Assembly: GCF_030816615.1 (NCBI RefSeq)
Contig: NZ_JAUSYD010000001.1
Location: forward strand, 3,348,001 to 3,412,000
Direction: 5' to 3'
DNA: 64,000 nt
From: Streptomyces sp. B1I3
GTDB taxonomy: Bacteria; Actinomycetota; Actinomycetes; Streptomycetales; Streptomycetaceae
Both the position numbers and the translations under genes were made by a program. The notes beneath the pieces are model-generated. The model searched no databases, was not told the DNA's origin, and saw only the letters and a program-made list of their open reading frames with translations. Positions 49,849-60,091 of this stretch are shown here, one piece after another; the first letter of the stretch is position 1; each line of letters begins with the position of its first letter.

Positions 49849-51796
49849 GTGACCAGCCAGGTCAGTAGCCCAGCCGGAAAGACCGATGAGGCCAGCGAGG
49901 CTGTCATCGGGGAGCACAGCGCCCCCTTTACCGATGGAACCGGCACCACCGAGAAGGAAATCCGCCGCCTGGACCGGGTGATCATCCGTTTCGCGGGTGA
50001 CTCGGGTGATGGCATGCAGTTGACGGGTGACCGGTTCACCTCGGAGACGGCGTCGTTCGGGAACGACCTGTCGACGCTGCCGAACTTTCCGGCCGAGATC
50101 CGGGCCCCTGCCGGGACGCTGCCGGGCGTGTCGTCGTTCCAGCTGCATTTCGCGGACCACGACATCCTGACGCCGGGCGACGCACCGAATGTGCTGGTCG
50201 CGATGAATCCGGCGGCGCTCAAGGCGAATATCGCCGACGTGCCGCGCGGGGCCGACATCATCGTGAACACGGACGAATTCACGAAGCGTCCCATGGCCAA
50301 GGTCGGATATGCGGTGTCGCCGCTGGAGGACGGATCGCTCGAGGCGTACAACGTGCACCCGGTGCCGTTGACGACGCTGACGATCGAGGCGCTGAAGGAC
50401 TTCGGGCTTTCCCGTAAAGAAGCCGAGCGGTCGAAGAACATGTTCGCCCTCGGGCTGCTGTCGTGGATGTACAACCGTCCGACGGAGGGTACGGAGAAGT
50501 TCCTGCGGGCGAAGTTCGCGAAGAAACCGGTGATCGCCGAGGCGAACGTGGCGGCTTTCCGGGCGGGCTGGAATTTCGGCGAGACGACCGAGGATTTCGC
50601 GGTCTCCTATGAGGTCGCCCCCGCTTCGCACGCCTTTCCCACGGGCACGTACCGCAATATCTCCGGAAACCTGGCCCTGTCGTACGGGCTGATCGCAGCG
50701 GGCCGGCAGGCGGATCTTCCGCTGTACCTGGGTTCGTATCCGATCACCCCGGCCTCGGACATCCTGCACGAACTCAGCAAGCACAAGAACTTCGGCGTGC
50801 GGACGTTCCAGGCCGAGGACGAGATCGCGGGGATCGGTGCGGCGCTCGGTGCGGCCTTCGGGGGGTCCCTCGCGGTGACGACGACCTCGGGGCCCGGGGT
50901 GGCGCTGAAGTCGGAGACGATCGGTCTGGCGGTGTCGCTGGAGTTGCCGCTGCTGATCGTGGACATCCAGCGCGGCGGTCCCTCGACCGGCCTGCCGACG
51001 AAGACGGAGCAGGCGGACCTGCTGCAGGCGATGTACGGACGCAACGGCGAGGCCCCGGTCCCGGTCGTCGCTCCCCGGACCCCGGCGGACTGCTTCGACG
51101 CGGCCCTGGACGCGGCGAGGATCGCCCTGACCTACCGCACCCCGGTCTTCCTGCTGTCCGACGGCTACCTGGCGAACGGGTCGGAGCCGTGGCGGATCCC
51201 CGAGATCGACACCCTGCCCGACCTGCGCGTGCAGTTCGCGACCGGCCCGAACCACGAACTCGCCGACGGCACAGAGGTGTTCTGGCCCTACAAGCGGGAT
51301 CCCAGGACGCTGGCCCGGCCGTGGGCCGTACCGGGCACGCCGGGGCTGGAGCACCGGATCGGGGGGATCGAGAAGCAGGACGGCACGGGGAACATCTCCT
51401 ACGACCCGGCCAACCACGACTTCATGGTCCGCACCCGCCAGGCCAAGATCGACGGCATCGAGGTCCCCGACCTGGAGGTCGACGACCCGGCCGGCGCGAG
51501 CACTCTCGCCCTGGGCTGGGGCTCGACGTACGGGCCGATCACCGCGGCCGTCCGCCGGCTGCGCGCGGCGGGCGAGACCGTCGCCCAGGCGCACCTGCGC
51601 CACCTCAACCCGTTCCCGAAGAACCTCGGGGACGTGCTGAAGAGGTACGACACGGTCGTCGTCCCGGAGATGAACCTCGGACAGCTCGCGACCCTGCTGA
51701 GGGCCAAGTACCTCGTGGACGTACGCAGTTACACCCAGGTCAACGGAATGCCCTTCAAGGCCGAGCAGCTCGCCACAGCCATCAAGGAGGCCAACG

Positions 51797-51804
<8 letters not shown>
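49849..51804 (+). CDS. korA: 2-oxoacid:ferredoxin oxidoreductase, fused gamma-alpha subunit
   Basis: A 651-residue subunit of KorAB, which decarboxylates 2-oxoglutarate to succinyl-CoA and reduces ferredoxin. Residues ~35-225 form the gamma domain (RFAGDSGDGMQLTGDRF); residues ~255-650 the alpha domain, with GSYPITPASDILHEL and TTTSGPGVALKSETIGLAVS. GTG 49849 follows GGGAGG by about 9 bases. It overlaps korB by 8 bases. Substrate 2-oxoglutarate is inferred from the actinobacterial family. Confidence 0.92.
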
Positions 51805-52861
<1,057 letters not shown>

Positions 52862-52889
52862 CCGTTCGTCACGCCCTCGTCCTTCCGGC

Positions 52890-52926
52890 AGGCCCGGAGC
52901 CGGCCCCACCGGTCAGCTCCGGGCCT
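52890..52926. terminator. Hairpin between korB and the HxlR gene
   Basis: An 11-bp perfect stem (52890-52900 with 52916-52926) between convergent genes; it overlaps the last codons of the regulator gene. Confidence 0.6.
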
Positions 52927-53308
52927 CGTCGTACGCCTCGCGCGCCGTCTCCACCGCGTCCAGCCGGCGCTCCACCCAGCGGGCCAGCCCCCGGACCTGT
53001 TCCGCGGCCTCCTCGCCGAGCGGCGTCAGCGAGTAGTCCACGCGCGGCGGGATCACGGGCTTGGCGTCACGGTGCACGAAGCCGTCACGTTCCAGCGTCT
53101 GCAGGGTCTGGGCCAGCATCTTCTCGCTGACACCGCCCACGGTGCGCCGCAGCTCGCTGAAACGGTACGGACGCTCCAGCAGCGCGGCCAGCACCAGCAC
53201 ACCCCAGCGGCTGGTCACGTGCTCCAGCACCAGCCGGGACGGGCACATCGGCTGGGTGACGCCCGGGATCCTGCCCGCCGTGGCACCGCTCGTCGCACTT
53301 ACGCTCAT
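52913..53308 (-). CDS. HxlR-family winged-helix regulator
   Basis: A 131-residue regulator with the HxlR pattern: a single N-terminal Cys (MCPSRLVLEHV), SRWGVLVLAALLERPYRFSE, VSEKMLAQTLQTLERDGFVH and VDYSLTPLGEE. Members often sense redox or aldehyde stress through that Cys. ATG 53308. Divergent from an SDR reductase gene with an operator-like palindrome in between, so it probably controls that gene. Confidence 0.92.
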   Translation of the reverse strand: MSVSATSGATAGRIPGVTQPMCPSRLVLEHVTSRWGVLVLAALLERPYRFSELRRTVGGVSEKMLAQTLQTLERDGFVHRDAKPVIPPRVDYSLTPLGEEAAEQVRGLARWVERRLDAVETAREAYDEARS

Positions 53309-53311
53309 GCC

Positions 53312-53336
53312 AGTACCTTACTTCAAAGTGGGTACT
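53312..53336. promoter_or_regulatory. HxlR operator candidate
   Basis: A symmetrical AT-rich element: AGTACC (53312-53317) and GGTACT (53331-53336) flank ACTTCAAAGT. It starts 3 bases upstream of the regulator start, in the shared divergent promoter region. Confidence 0.65.
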
Positions 53337-53425
53337 TTCTTTTGGTTAGTGCTGGTCCTACGGTGAGTGAACAGAGTCCGCACGGATCAGCGCACCGATC
53401 AGGTGCACCCAGGAGAGAAGAACCC

Positions 53426-54286
53426 ATGAGCATCGTTGTCACCGGAGCCACCGGCGAGCTCGGCCGTCTCGTCGTCGAGCAACTGCTCGCCACGGTCCCC
53501 GCCGAGGAGATCATCGCGGTCGTCCGCAACCAGGAGAAGGCCGCCGCCCTCGCCGCCCGCGGCGTGGGGATACGCGTCGCGGACTACGACCGGCCGGAGA
53601 CGCTGGCCCAGGCGTTCCGGGCCGGCGACCGCGTCCTGCTGGTCTCGGGCAACGAGGTCGGCAGGCGGGTGCCGCAGCACACGGCCGTGATCGGGGCCGC
53701 CGAGGCCGCGGGGGTGGCCCAGCTCGCGTACACCGGCGTCCTGGGCGGGCCGGACGCCGACTTCCAGCTGGCCGCCGACCACAAGGCGACCGAGCGGCTG
53801 ATCCTCGACTCGGGGCTGCCCTACACCTTCCTGCGCAACGGCTGGTACACCGAGAACTACACGGCGAACCTGGCGCCCGTCCTGGAGCACGGCACCGTCG
53901 TGGCCAACGCCGGTGACGGCCGGATCGCCTCCGCCACCCGGGCCGACTACGCCGCCGCGGCCGCCGCGGTGCTCACCGGCGAGGGCCATCTCGCCGCGAC
54001 GTACGAGCTGAGCGGTGATGTCGCCTGGTCCCTGGCGGAGTACGCCGACGCCGTGGCGGCGGCGGCCGGCAAGGAGATCACCTACTCCGACGTTCCCGCC
54101 GCCACCCACCAGGAGATCCTCGTCCGGGCCGGGCTGCCCGAGGGCTTCGCGGCCATCCTCGTCGACGTCGACGAGGCGGTCCGGCGCGGGCTGCTCGCGG
54201 GGACGAGCGGCGACCTCGCCCGCCTGATCGGCCGCCCGACGACGCCCATGGCCGAGACGGTGGCCGCCGCGGTGGCCACCATCTGA
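53426..54286 (+). CDS. NmrA-like SDR, NAD(P)H quinone oxidoreductase type
   Basis: A 286-residue Rossmann-fold protein: GATGELG at residues 7-13 for NAD(P)H, the YTFLRNGWYTENY segment and ADYAAAAAAVL typical of the YtfG/QorB quinone-reductase subfamily. ATG 53426 follows AGGAGAGAAG. The divergent HxlR regulator and palindrome suggest induction by electrophiles or quinones. Confidence 0.9.
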   Translation: MSIVVTGATGELGRLVVEQLLATVPAEEIIAVVRNQEKAAALAARGVGIRVADYDRPETLAQAFRAGDRVLLVSGNEVGRRVPQHTAVIGAAEAAGVAQLAYTGVLGGPDADFQLAADHKATERLILDSGLPYTFLRNGWYTENYTANLAPVLEHGTVVANAGDGRIASATRADYAAAAAAVLTGEGHLAATYELSGDVAWSLAEYADAVAAAAGKEITYSDVPAATHQEILVRAGLPEGFAAILVDVDEAVRRGLLAGTSGDLARLIGRPTTPMAETVAAAVATI

Positions 54287-54443
54287 GAACACTCCGGAAC
54301 GCTCCCCGCGAACCGCCCTTCGAGACGTCCCACGACCGGCATGTCACGACCGTCGCCGTGAGACGGGTATGACACGGGGCCCTCGCGGCGCTACCGTCGT
54401 GCGGTCGGCCGATCGCCGGCGCCAGGGAGTGCCAGGAGGGCCC

Positions 54444-55469
54444 GTGAAGGGGAAGAACGAACAGCGGGCAGGGCTGCTGTACGGAATCGGCGCGTACGGG
54501 ATGTGGGGCCTCGTCCCCCTCTTCTGGCCGCTGCTGGAGCCCTCCGGGGCGATGGAGATCCTCGCCCACCGGATGGTCTGGTCACTGGGCGCCGTCGGGA
54601 TCGCCCTGCTGGCCGTGCGCCGCTGGGCCTGGATCGGCGAGCTGCTCCGGCAGCCCCGGAAGCTGGCACTGATCACGACCGCCGCCGCCGTCATATCGGT
54701 CAACTGGGGCCTGTACATCTGGTCCGTCAACAACGGCCATGTCGTCGAGGCGTCGCTGGGCTACTTCATCAATCCCCTCGTCACGATCGCGATGGGTGTC
54801 CTGCTGCTCGGCGAACGGCTGCGGCCCGCACAGTGGACGGCGGTGGCGACCGGATGCGCCGCGGTGCTCGTCCTGGCGATCGGGTACGGGCAGCCGCCGT
54901 GGATCTCACTGACGCTGGCCTTCTCCTTCGCGACGTACGGCCTGGCGAAGAAGAAGGTCGACATGGGCGGCCTGGAGTCCCTGGCCGCCGAGACCGCCGT
55001 CCTGTTCGTGCCCGCACTCGGTTTCCTGCTGTGGCTCGGCGCACGCGGTGACGCCACGTTCCTGGCCGGCGGCGCGGGGCACGGCGCCCTGCTCGCCGCG
55101 ACGGGGCTCGTCACCGCGATCCCGCTCGTCTGCTTCGGCGCGGCGGCGATCCGGGTACCGCTGTCCGTGCTCGGGCTGCTGCAGTATCTGGCGCCGGTCT
55201 TCCAGTTCGCCCTCGGCATCCTGTACTTCCACGAGGCGATGCCACCCGAGCGGTGGGCCGGATTCGCACTGGTCTGGGTGGCACTGATGCTGCTGACCTG
55301 GGACGCGCTGCGGACGGCGCGGCGCACGAGGGCGGAGGCGCTGCGCCTGGCCGTACGGGCGGCGGAGGCCTCGGCGCCGACCGGTACGGATTCCGCCTAC
55401 CCGGCGGGCACCGGCACGGACTCCACCACCCCCTCGGGACAGGCGACGGGTCCGGCCACCCCTCGATAG
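54444..55469 (+). CDS. rarD: RarD family EamA transporter
   Basis: A 341-residue inner-membrane protein with ten predicted spans in two EamA repeats. Family features include GLLYGIGAYGMWGLVPLFWP and NWGLYIWSVNNGHVVEASLG. GTG 54444 has AGGAGG upstream; the frame is open to 54369. The last ~45 residues are a hydrophilic Ala/Thr/Gly-rich tail. Transport substrate unknown. Confidence 0.9.
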   Translation: MKGKNEQRAGLLYGIGAYGMWGLVPLFWPLLEPSGAMEILAHRMVWSLGAVGIALLAVRRWAWIGELLRQPRKLALITTAAAVISVNWGLYIWSVNNGHVVEASLGYFINPLVTIAMGVLLLGERLRPAQWTAVATGCAAVLVLAIGYGQPPWISLTLAFSFATYGLAKKKVDMGGLESLAAETAVLFVPALGFLLWLGARGDATFLAGGAGHGALLAATGLVTAIPLVCFGAAAIRVPLSVLGLLQYLAPVFQFALGILYFHEAMPPERWAGFALVWVALMLLTWDALRTARRTRAEALRLAVRAAEASAPTGTDSAYPAGTGTDSTTPSGQATGPATPR

Positions 55470-55490
55470 CCCGCCTCCCCCACCTGGGCA

Positions 55491-55525
55491 TTACTCAGTT
55501 GCATTTTTTACTTGGTTGCGTTTTC
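55491..55525. promoter_or_regulatory. 17-base tandem direct repeat before the FAD monooxygenase gene
   Basis: Two head-to-tail copies of TTACTYRGTTGCRTTTT (55491-55507 and 55508-55524) in an AT-rich stretch unlike the surrounding DNA, ending 35 bases before the start codon. Likely promoter or regulator binding site. Confidence 0.5.
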
Positions 55526-55559
55526 CTGGTCCCCGGACGACGTGAATCGAGGAGCAGGC

Positions 55560-57182
55560 ATGACCGATGTACTGATCGTGGGCGCGGGCCCCACCGGACT
55601 GACCCTGGCGTGCGACCTCGCACGGCGAGGAGTCGCCGTCCGGATTCTGGAGAGGTCACCGCGATACCCGCGCAGTTCGCGGTCGAAGGGCCCCAATGCC
55701 CGTTCCCTGGAGGTCCTGGAGGACCTCGGGGTCGTCGACGCGGTGCTGGCGGCGGGGTCGGCGCCCCTGCCGATGCGCAAGTACCGCGACGGCTCGGCGG
55801 TGGCCGAAGCCGACCCGTACGCGGAATGCTCACCGACACCGGACGCGCCGTACGACCGGGGCCGGCTGATCGCCCAGTGGCGCCTGGAGGAGATCCTGCG
55901 CGACCGCCTCGCCTCGTACGGCGTGCACGTCGAACTGGGCGCCGAGGTCGTGGGCATCGCTCAGGGTGCCACCGCCGTGACCGCCGAGCTCGCAGACGGC
56001 TCCCGCGCCGTGGCGCGGTACGCGGTGGGCTGCGACGGGGGTCACAGCTCCGTACGGAAACTGCTCGGCGTCCCGTTCGACGGGAAGACGGACGAGGAGC
56101 AGGTGATGGTCTGCGGCGACGTCGAGATCACGCCGGGCGTCCTGGACCGGGGCGTCTGGCACCAGTGGTTCGACGAGGACGGCGCGGTCATGCTGTGCCC
56201 CGTCCCCGGCACCCGGGCGGGCTGGTGGTTCCAGTCCGGCCCCGAGCGGGACGCCGCCGGTCGGGCCGTGGCTCCCTGCCTCGAAGGCTTCCGGCGACTC
56301 TTCGCCCGGCACACCCGGCTCCCCGGCGAGCACCTCACCGAGGCCACGCTGCTCTCGACGTACCGCGTCAACGTGCGCATGGTGGACCGCTACCGGGTGG
56401 GCCGGGTGTTCCTCGCGGGTGACGCCGCCCACGTACACGCCGTCGCGGGCGGCCTCGGCATGAACACCGGTATCCAGGACGCCCACAACCTGGGCTGGAA
56501 GCTCGCCCAGGTGGTGCGGGGCCGCGCGGAGCCCGAACTGCTGGACACGTACGAGGAGGAGCGGCTCCCGGTCGCCGCCTGGACGCTGGACCTCACCTCG
56601 GCCCGGCTGCGGGCCACGCTCGAAGCGATCAGGAAGCCGGGCGGCGGACTGGACAGCGCGATCACCTCCGAGACGGCCGGACTCGACCGCGGCTACCGGT
56701 GGAGCTCACTCTCCCGCCCAGGACGGGAAGACCGCGACCTGCGGTCCGGCGACCGGGCACCCGACGCGCCGTGCCGCGCCGCGGCCACCGGCACCCCGAC
56801 CCGCCTCTTCCACACCTTCGCCGGGCCGCACTTCACCGTGCTCGGCTTCGGCGCACGCTCGGCCCGGGCGCTGGAGGAGGCGGCCACCACCCACGGCGAC
56901 GCGGTACGGGCCTACCGGGTGTACGGCCCCGGGGATGACCGGGCGGTCTCCGCCCCCACGGGCGGCCCCGACGGGCTGCACGACGACGAGGGGCACGCAC
57001 GGTCGGCGTACGGCGTCGAGGAGGACACCGTCGTCGTGATCCGCCCCGACAACCACGTCGGGCTGATCGCGGAGGCCGGCGACACCCTGGCGGTGCGGCA
57101 GTACCTCGACGCGCTCGACCGGGCACCCCGACGGGACCGGACGGGTACGGCAGACATGGTGGACGGCGCGCGCAAAGGCTGA
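55560..57182 (+). CDS. FAD-dependent aromatic monooxygenase
   Basis: A 540-residue class A flavoprotein hydroxylase. FAD-binding GAGPTG at residues 8-13, second motif around VGCDGGHSSVRKLL, and GDAAH at 287-291 in FLAGDAAHVHAVAGGLGMN. The C-terminal ~150 residues form the thioredoxin-like domain of the phenol hydroxylase/RdmE group, ending in RPDNHVGLIAEAGD. ATG 55560 follows GAGGAG. Relatives act on phenols, rifampicin-like compounds or polyketides; no biosynthetic cluster surrounds it. Substrate unknown. Confidence 0.9.
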   Translation: MTDVLIVGAGPTGLTLACDLARRGVAVRILERSPRYPRSSRSKGPNARSLEVLEDLGVVDAVLAAGSAPLPMRKYRDGSAVAEADPYAECSPTPDAPYDRGRLIAQWRLEEILRDRLASYGVHVELGAEVVGIAQGATAVTAELADGSRAVARYAVGCDGGHSSVRKLLGVPFDGKTDEEQVMVCGDVEITPGVLDRGVWHQWFDEDGAVMLCPVPGTRAGWWFQSGPERDAAGRAVAPCLEGFRRLFARHTRLPGEHLTEATLLSTYRVNVRMVDRYRVGRVFLAGDAAHVHAVAGGLGMNTGIQDAHNLGWKLAQVVRGRAEPELLDTYEEERLPVAAWTLDLTSARLRATLEAIRKPGGGLDSAITSETAGLDRGYRWSSLSRPGREDRDLRSGDRAPDAPCRAAATGTPTRLFHTFAGPHFTVLGFGARSARALEEAATTHGDAVRAYRVYGPGDDRAVSAPTGGPDGLHDDEGHARSAYGVEEDTVVVIRPDNHVGLIAEAGDTLAVRQYLDALDRAPRRDRTGTADMVDGARKG

Positions 57183-57216
57183 TTGAGTGCCCGGGATGGG
57201 GATAGTTCTGGGGGAC

Positions 57217-57645
57217 ATGAGGCACGTCCAGTGGCATGAGCTGCGCCATGCCCAGGGTTCCGCGTCCCAGGTCCCCGGCCTGTTGTCGCGGATCGCCTGG
57301 GGTGACGGCGAGTCCGCCGAGGACGCGCTGGGCGACCTGAGGCGGTGGATAGGCGCCATGGCGCTCTTCGATTCGACCGTCGCCACCGTCCCGTTCCTGT
57401 GGGAGCTGGCCGGCACGGAGACGGTGAGGGACCGCGCGGGGGTGCTCGACCTGCTGCGGACGATCCTCGCCCGCGGGCACGCGCACCAGCCGGAGTGGGC
57501 GCGGGCCGCGCACGTCGCGGTACTGACGGGCCGGCCGACCGCCGAGCGGCTGGCCGGGGACGGCGATCCGGCGGTGCGCGAAGCCGCCGGGACGTTCCTC
57601 GCCTCCGCCGACGGGCACGCGTGCGGGGTCTGCCCACCGGCCTGA
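57217..57645 (+). CDS. Hypothetical HEAT-like repeat protein
   Basis: A 142-residue helical protein with alternating Ala/Leu-rich helices (VPFLWELAGTETVRDRAGV, ARAAHVAVLTGRPTAERLAG) resembling HEAT or armadillo repeats. It ends with a small CGVC sequence. ATG 57217 with GGGGGAC upstream is chosen; GTG 57187 is possible. Function not recognised. Confidence 0.65.
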   Translation: MRHVQWHELRHAQGSASQVPGLLSRIAWGDGESAEDALGDLRRWIGAMALFDSTVATVPFLWELAGTETVRDRAGVLDLLRTILARGHAHQPEWARAAHVAVLTGRPTAERLAGDGDPAVREAAGTFLASADGHACGVCPPA

Positions 57646-57721
57646 GCGCCGTCCGGCCCCCTCGCGGCGGAATTCGTCCCGCTCCCGGCGATTTTGTTGC
57701 CGGTCAGGTCGCGCACCCACT

Positions 57722-58183
57722 ATGAACGGTCACATGACCCTGCACTGGAAAGTCGTCATCGACGCAAGCGACCCGCACGGCCAGGCCGACTTCTGGGCGG
57801 AGGCCCTCGGCTACCTGGTCGAGGACAACAGTGTTCTGATCGGGCAGCTGCTCGAGGCCGGGGCCCTGCCCGAGTCGGCCACGGTCGAGTCCCACGGGCG
57901 CCACGCGTTCCGCGATCTCGCGGCGGTGCGGCATCCCGACGATCCGTACGAGGAGAGGACCGGCACCGGTCTCGGGCGGCGCCTGCTCTTCCAGCGCGTA
58001 CCGGAGCCCAAGACGGTGAAGAACCGCCTCCACCTGGACGTGCACGCGGCCCCCGGGCAGCGCGACGCGGAGGTGGAGCGGCTGGTGTCCCTGGGGGCCG
58101 GCGTGCTGCGCAGCGTCGAGGAACCGGGCGGTTCCTGGCAGGTGCTCCTGGACCCGGAGGGCAACGAGTTCTGCGTCCAGTGA
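57722..58183 (+). CDS. VOC-superfamily glyoxalase-like protein
   Basis: A 153-residue protein with two beta-alpha-beta-beta-beta modules: begins TLHWKVVIDASDPHGQADFW and ends WQVLLDPEGNEFCV, the usual VOC signature. His and Glu positions for a metal site are present (HWK, HLDV, EGNEF). ATG 57722; ATG 57734 is also possible. Specific activity unknown. Confidence 0.88.
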   Translation: MNGHMTLHWKVVIDASDPHGQADFWAEALGYLVEDNSVLIGQLLEAGALPESATVESHGRHAFRDLAAVRHPDDPYEERTGTGLGRRLLFQRVPEPKTVKNRLHLDVHAAPGQRDAEVERLVSLGAGVLRSVEEPGGSWQVLLDPEGNEFCVQ

Positions 58184-58340
58184 CCGGCTGACCGCCCACC
58201 CGTGACCAGGACGGGAGGCCCCGAGCGGGAGGCACCCCGGAGTGGGAGGGTCCGAGGCGGGAGCCGACCGCCCGAGGCCGGAGCGGGCGGGCCGAGGCGG
58301 GCGGCGTCCGCCCGGGGGCCGATCTCTCTAGTCTGACCCC

Positions 58341-59153
58341 ATGTTCACGCAACCCGCCTACGCCCTCGTCGCCACGGACCTGGACGGCACCCTTCTGCGC
58401 TCCGACGACACCGTGAGCGCCCGCTCGCGCGCCGCCCTGGCCCGTGCCACGTCGGCCGGTGCACGGCATCTGATCGTCACGGGCCGGCCGGTGCCCGGCA
58501 TACGCGCCCTGCTGGCGGACCTCGCCTACGAGGGCCTCGTGGTCTGCGGGCAGGGCACCCAGGTGTACGACGCCGGCTCCGCGCGGATGCTGAGCTCGGT
58601 CACGCTCGACCGGGAACTGGCCGACACCGCGCTCGGCAAGATCGAGGCCGAGGTCGGGCCGGTGTTCGCCGCCGTGGACCAGGACGGGCCCGAGGGCAGG
58701 ACCCTGATCGAACCGGGTTACCGCATGCCGCACCCCACGCTCCCCGCGCAGCGGACCCGGCACCGCCGCGAGCTGTGGGAGGCCCCGGTCATCAAAGTCC
58801 TGGTACGCCACCCGCGGCTGACGGACGACGAACTGGCCACCGCCGCCCGCGCGGTCGTGGGCGAACTGGCGACCGTCACCATGGCGGGCCCCGGCACGGT
58901 GGAACTGGCGCCGTACGGCGTGGACAAGGGGACCGGGTTCGTGCTGGCCGCCGAGGCCCTGGACCTCGACCCCGCAGGCGCGGTGGCCTTCGGCGACATG
59001 CCGAACGACCTGCCGATGTTCCGCCGTTCGGGTCACCGGGTGGCGATGGCGGGCGCCCACGCCGAGCTCAGGGCGGTGGCGGACGAGATAACACTGTCGA
59101 ACGACGACGACGGCGTGGCGGTGGTCCTTGAGCGACTGTTCGGCCAGGACTGA
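58341..59153 (+). CDS. Cof-type HAD-superfamily hydrolase
   Basis: A 270-residue phosphatase. HAD motif I is DLDGTLL (Asp13, Asp15), motif II VTGRP, motif III with Lys in KGTGF, and motif IV GDMPNDLPMF. A C2B-type cap lies between motifs II and III. Acts on small phosphorylated metabolites; substrate unknown. The stop codon lies in a 15-base tandem repeat. Confidence 0.9.
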   Translation: MFTQPAYALVATDLDGTLLRSDDTVSARSRAALARATSAGARHLIVTGRPVPGIRALLADLAYEGLVVCGQGTQVYDAGSARMLSSVTLDRELADTALGKIEAEVGPVFAAVDQDGPEGRTLIEPGYRMPHPTLPAQRTRHRRELWEAPVIKVLVRHPRLTDDELATAARAVVGELATVTMAGPGTVELAPYGVDKGTGFVLAAEALDLDPAGAVAFGDMPNDLPMFRRSGHRVAMAGAHAELRAVADEITLSNDDDGVAVVLERLFGQD

Positions 59154-59194
59154 CGGCCGTAGGACTGACGGCCGCAGGGCTGACGGCCGCACGG
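59150..59194 (+). repeat. Three tandem 15-base repeats at the end of the HAD gene
   Basis: Units CTGACGGCCGTAGGA, CTGACGGCCGCAGGG and CTGACGGCCGCACGG. The first contains the TGA stop, so a slip by whole units would leave the gene end unchanged. Confidence 0.7.
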
Positions 59195-59294
59195 GCCTGC
59201 CCCGGGCCGCCGGTCACGGCGCCGACCGTGCGGGGCGCCGGCGGACGGCAGGGCGCACGGGCACGCGGACGGGGCGGGGCGGAAGCCCTGCCCC

Positions 59295-59894
59295 TCAGCC
59301 CGTGTCCCCCGGGGCCGCCCCCAGCGACCGCAGGACATGGGCCACCAGCGCGGCGACCGTCTCCTCGTCCTGGGCGGGCTTGCGCAGCACGTGGCGGTAG
59401 TAGACGGGACCGTAGAGCATCTCCACCGCGAGCGGGAGGTCGGCATCGGCCGGGATCTGCCCCTGCTCCTGCGCGCTGCGGAGCCGTCCCACCGCCGCCT
59501 CGAAGCGGGGGTCGACCAGCTGCGCGCGGACGGCCCCGGCCAGCTCGTCGTCATGGTGCATCTCGGACAGGATGCCCGCGTAGGCCGGTCCGTACGGCGG
59601 CGTCGAGATGAGCTTCACCGCGCTGTTGATGTGGTTGCGCAGGTCGGCCGCGATGTCGCCGGAGTCGGTGAAGGGCGTGGCTCCGACGAGTGCCTCGGTG
59701 AAGGCCTCGAGCAGGACCGCGCCCTTCGACGGCCACCAGCGGTAGATCGTCTTCTTGCTCACGCCGGCGCGGGCGGCGATGGCCTCCACGGTGACCCGGC
59801 CGTACCCCTTCTCCGTACACAGTTCCAGCGCGGCGTCCAGCGTCGCCCGTCGTGATCGCTCGCTGCGGCGCACGGAACTCGGCGATGTGATCAT
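59295..59894 (-). CDS. TetR-family regulator
   Basis: A 199-residue regulator with HTH (RVTVEAIAARAGVSKKTIYR, about residues 33-52) followed by WWPSKGAVLLEAF and a TetR_C domain of the AcrR group with YYRHVLRK near the end. ATG 59894 is chosen; the frame is open to 60923 but upstream sequence belongs to the ABC permease on the same strand in another frame. Downstream of an ABC exporter; a palindrome lies about 80-100 bases upstream. Confidence 0.9.
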   Translation of the reverse strand: MITSPSSVRRSERSRRATLDAALELCTEKGYGRVTVEAIAARAGVSKKTIYRWWPSKGAVLLEAFTEALVGATPFTDSGDIAADLRNHINSAVKLISTPPYGPAYAGILSEMHHDDELAGAVRAQLVDPRFEAAVGRLRSAQEQGQIPADADLPLAVEMLYGPVYYRHVLRKPAQDEETVAALVAHVLRSLGAAPGDTG

Positions 59895-59970
59895 TCGGTG
59901 AGCATAGGGGGATTCCGGCCACCGCTTATTGACAGCTCGTCGCCAGAAGTCGAACAATGACGAGGCAGAA

Positions 59971-60000
59971 ACGGAACGTACCGTGTCGTGAACGTTCCGT
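59971..60000. promoter_or_regulatory. Inverted repeat upstream of tetR
   Basis: ACGGAACGT-N12-ACGTTCCGT is a perfect 9-bp inverted repeat in the 197-base gap between the permease gene and the regulator gene. It contains a second, nested near-palindrome and resembles TetR operators. Confidence 0.5.
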
Positions 60001-60091
60001 GCCTCACACCGTTCGTGCCGTTCGTGCCGCGACGAGCCGATCGGGGGACGGCTCGACCGGCCAACGGCGCGAACCGGCCACCCGGGCTCTC

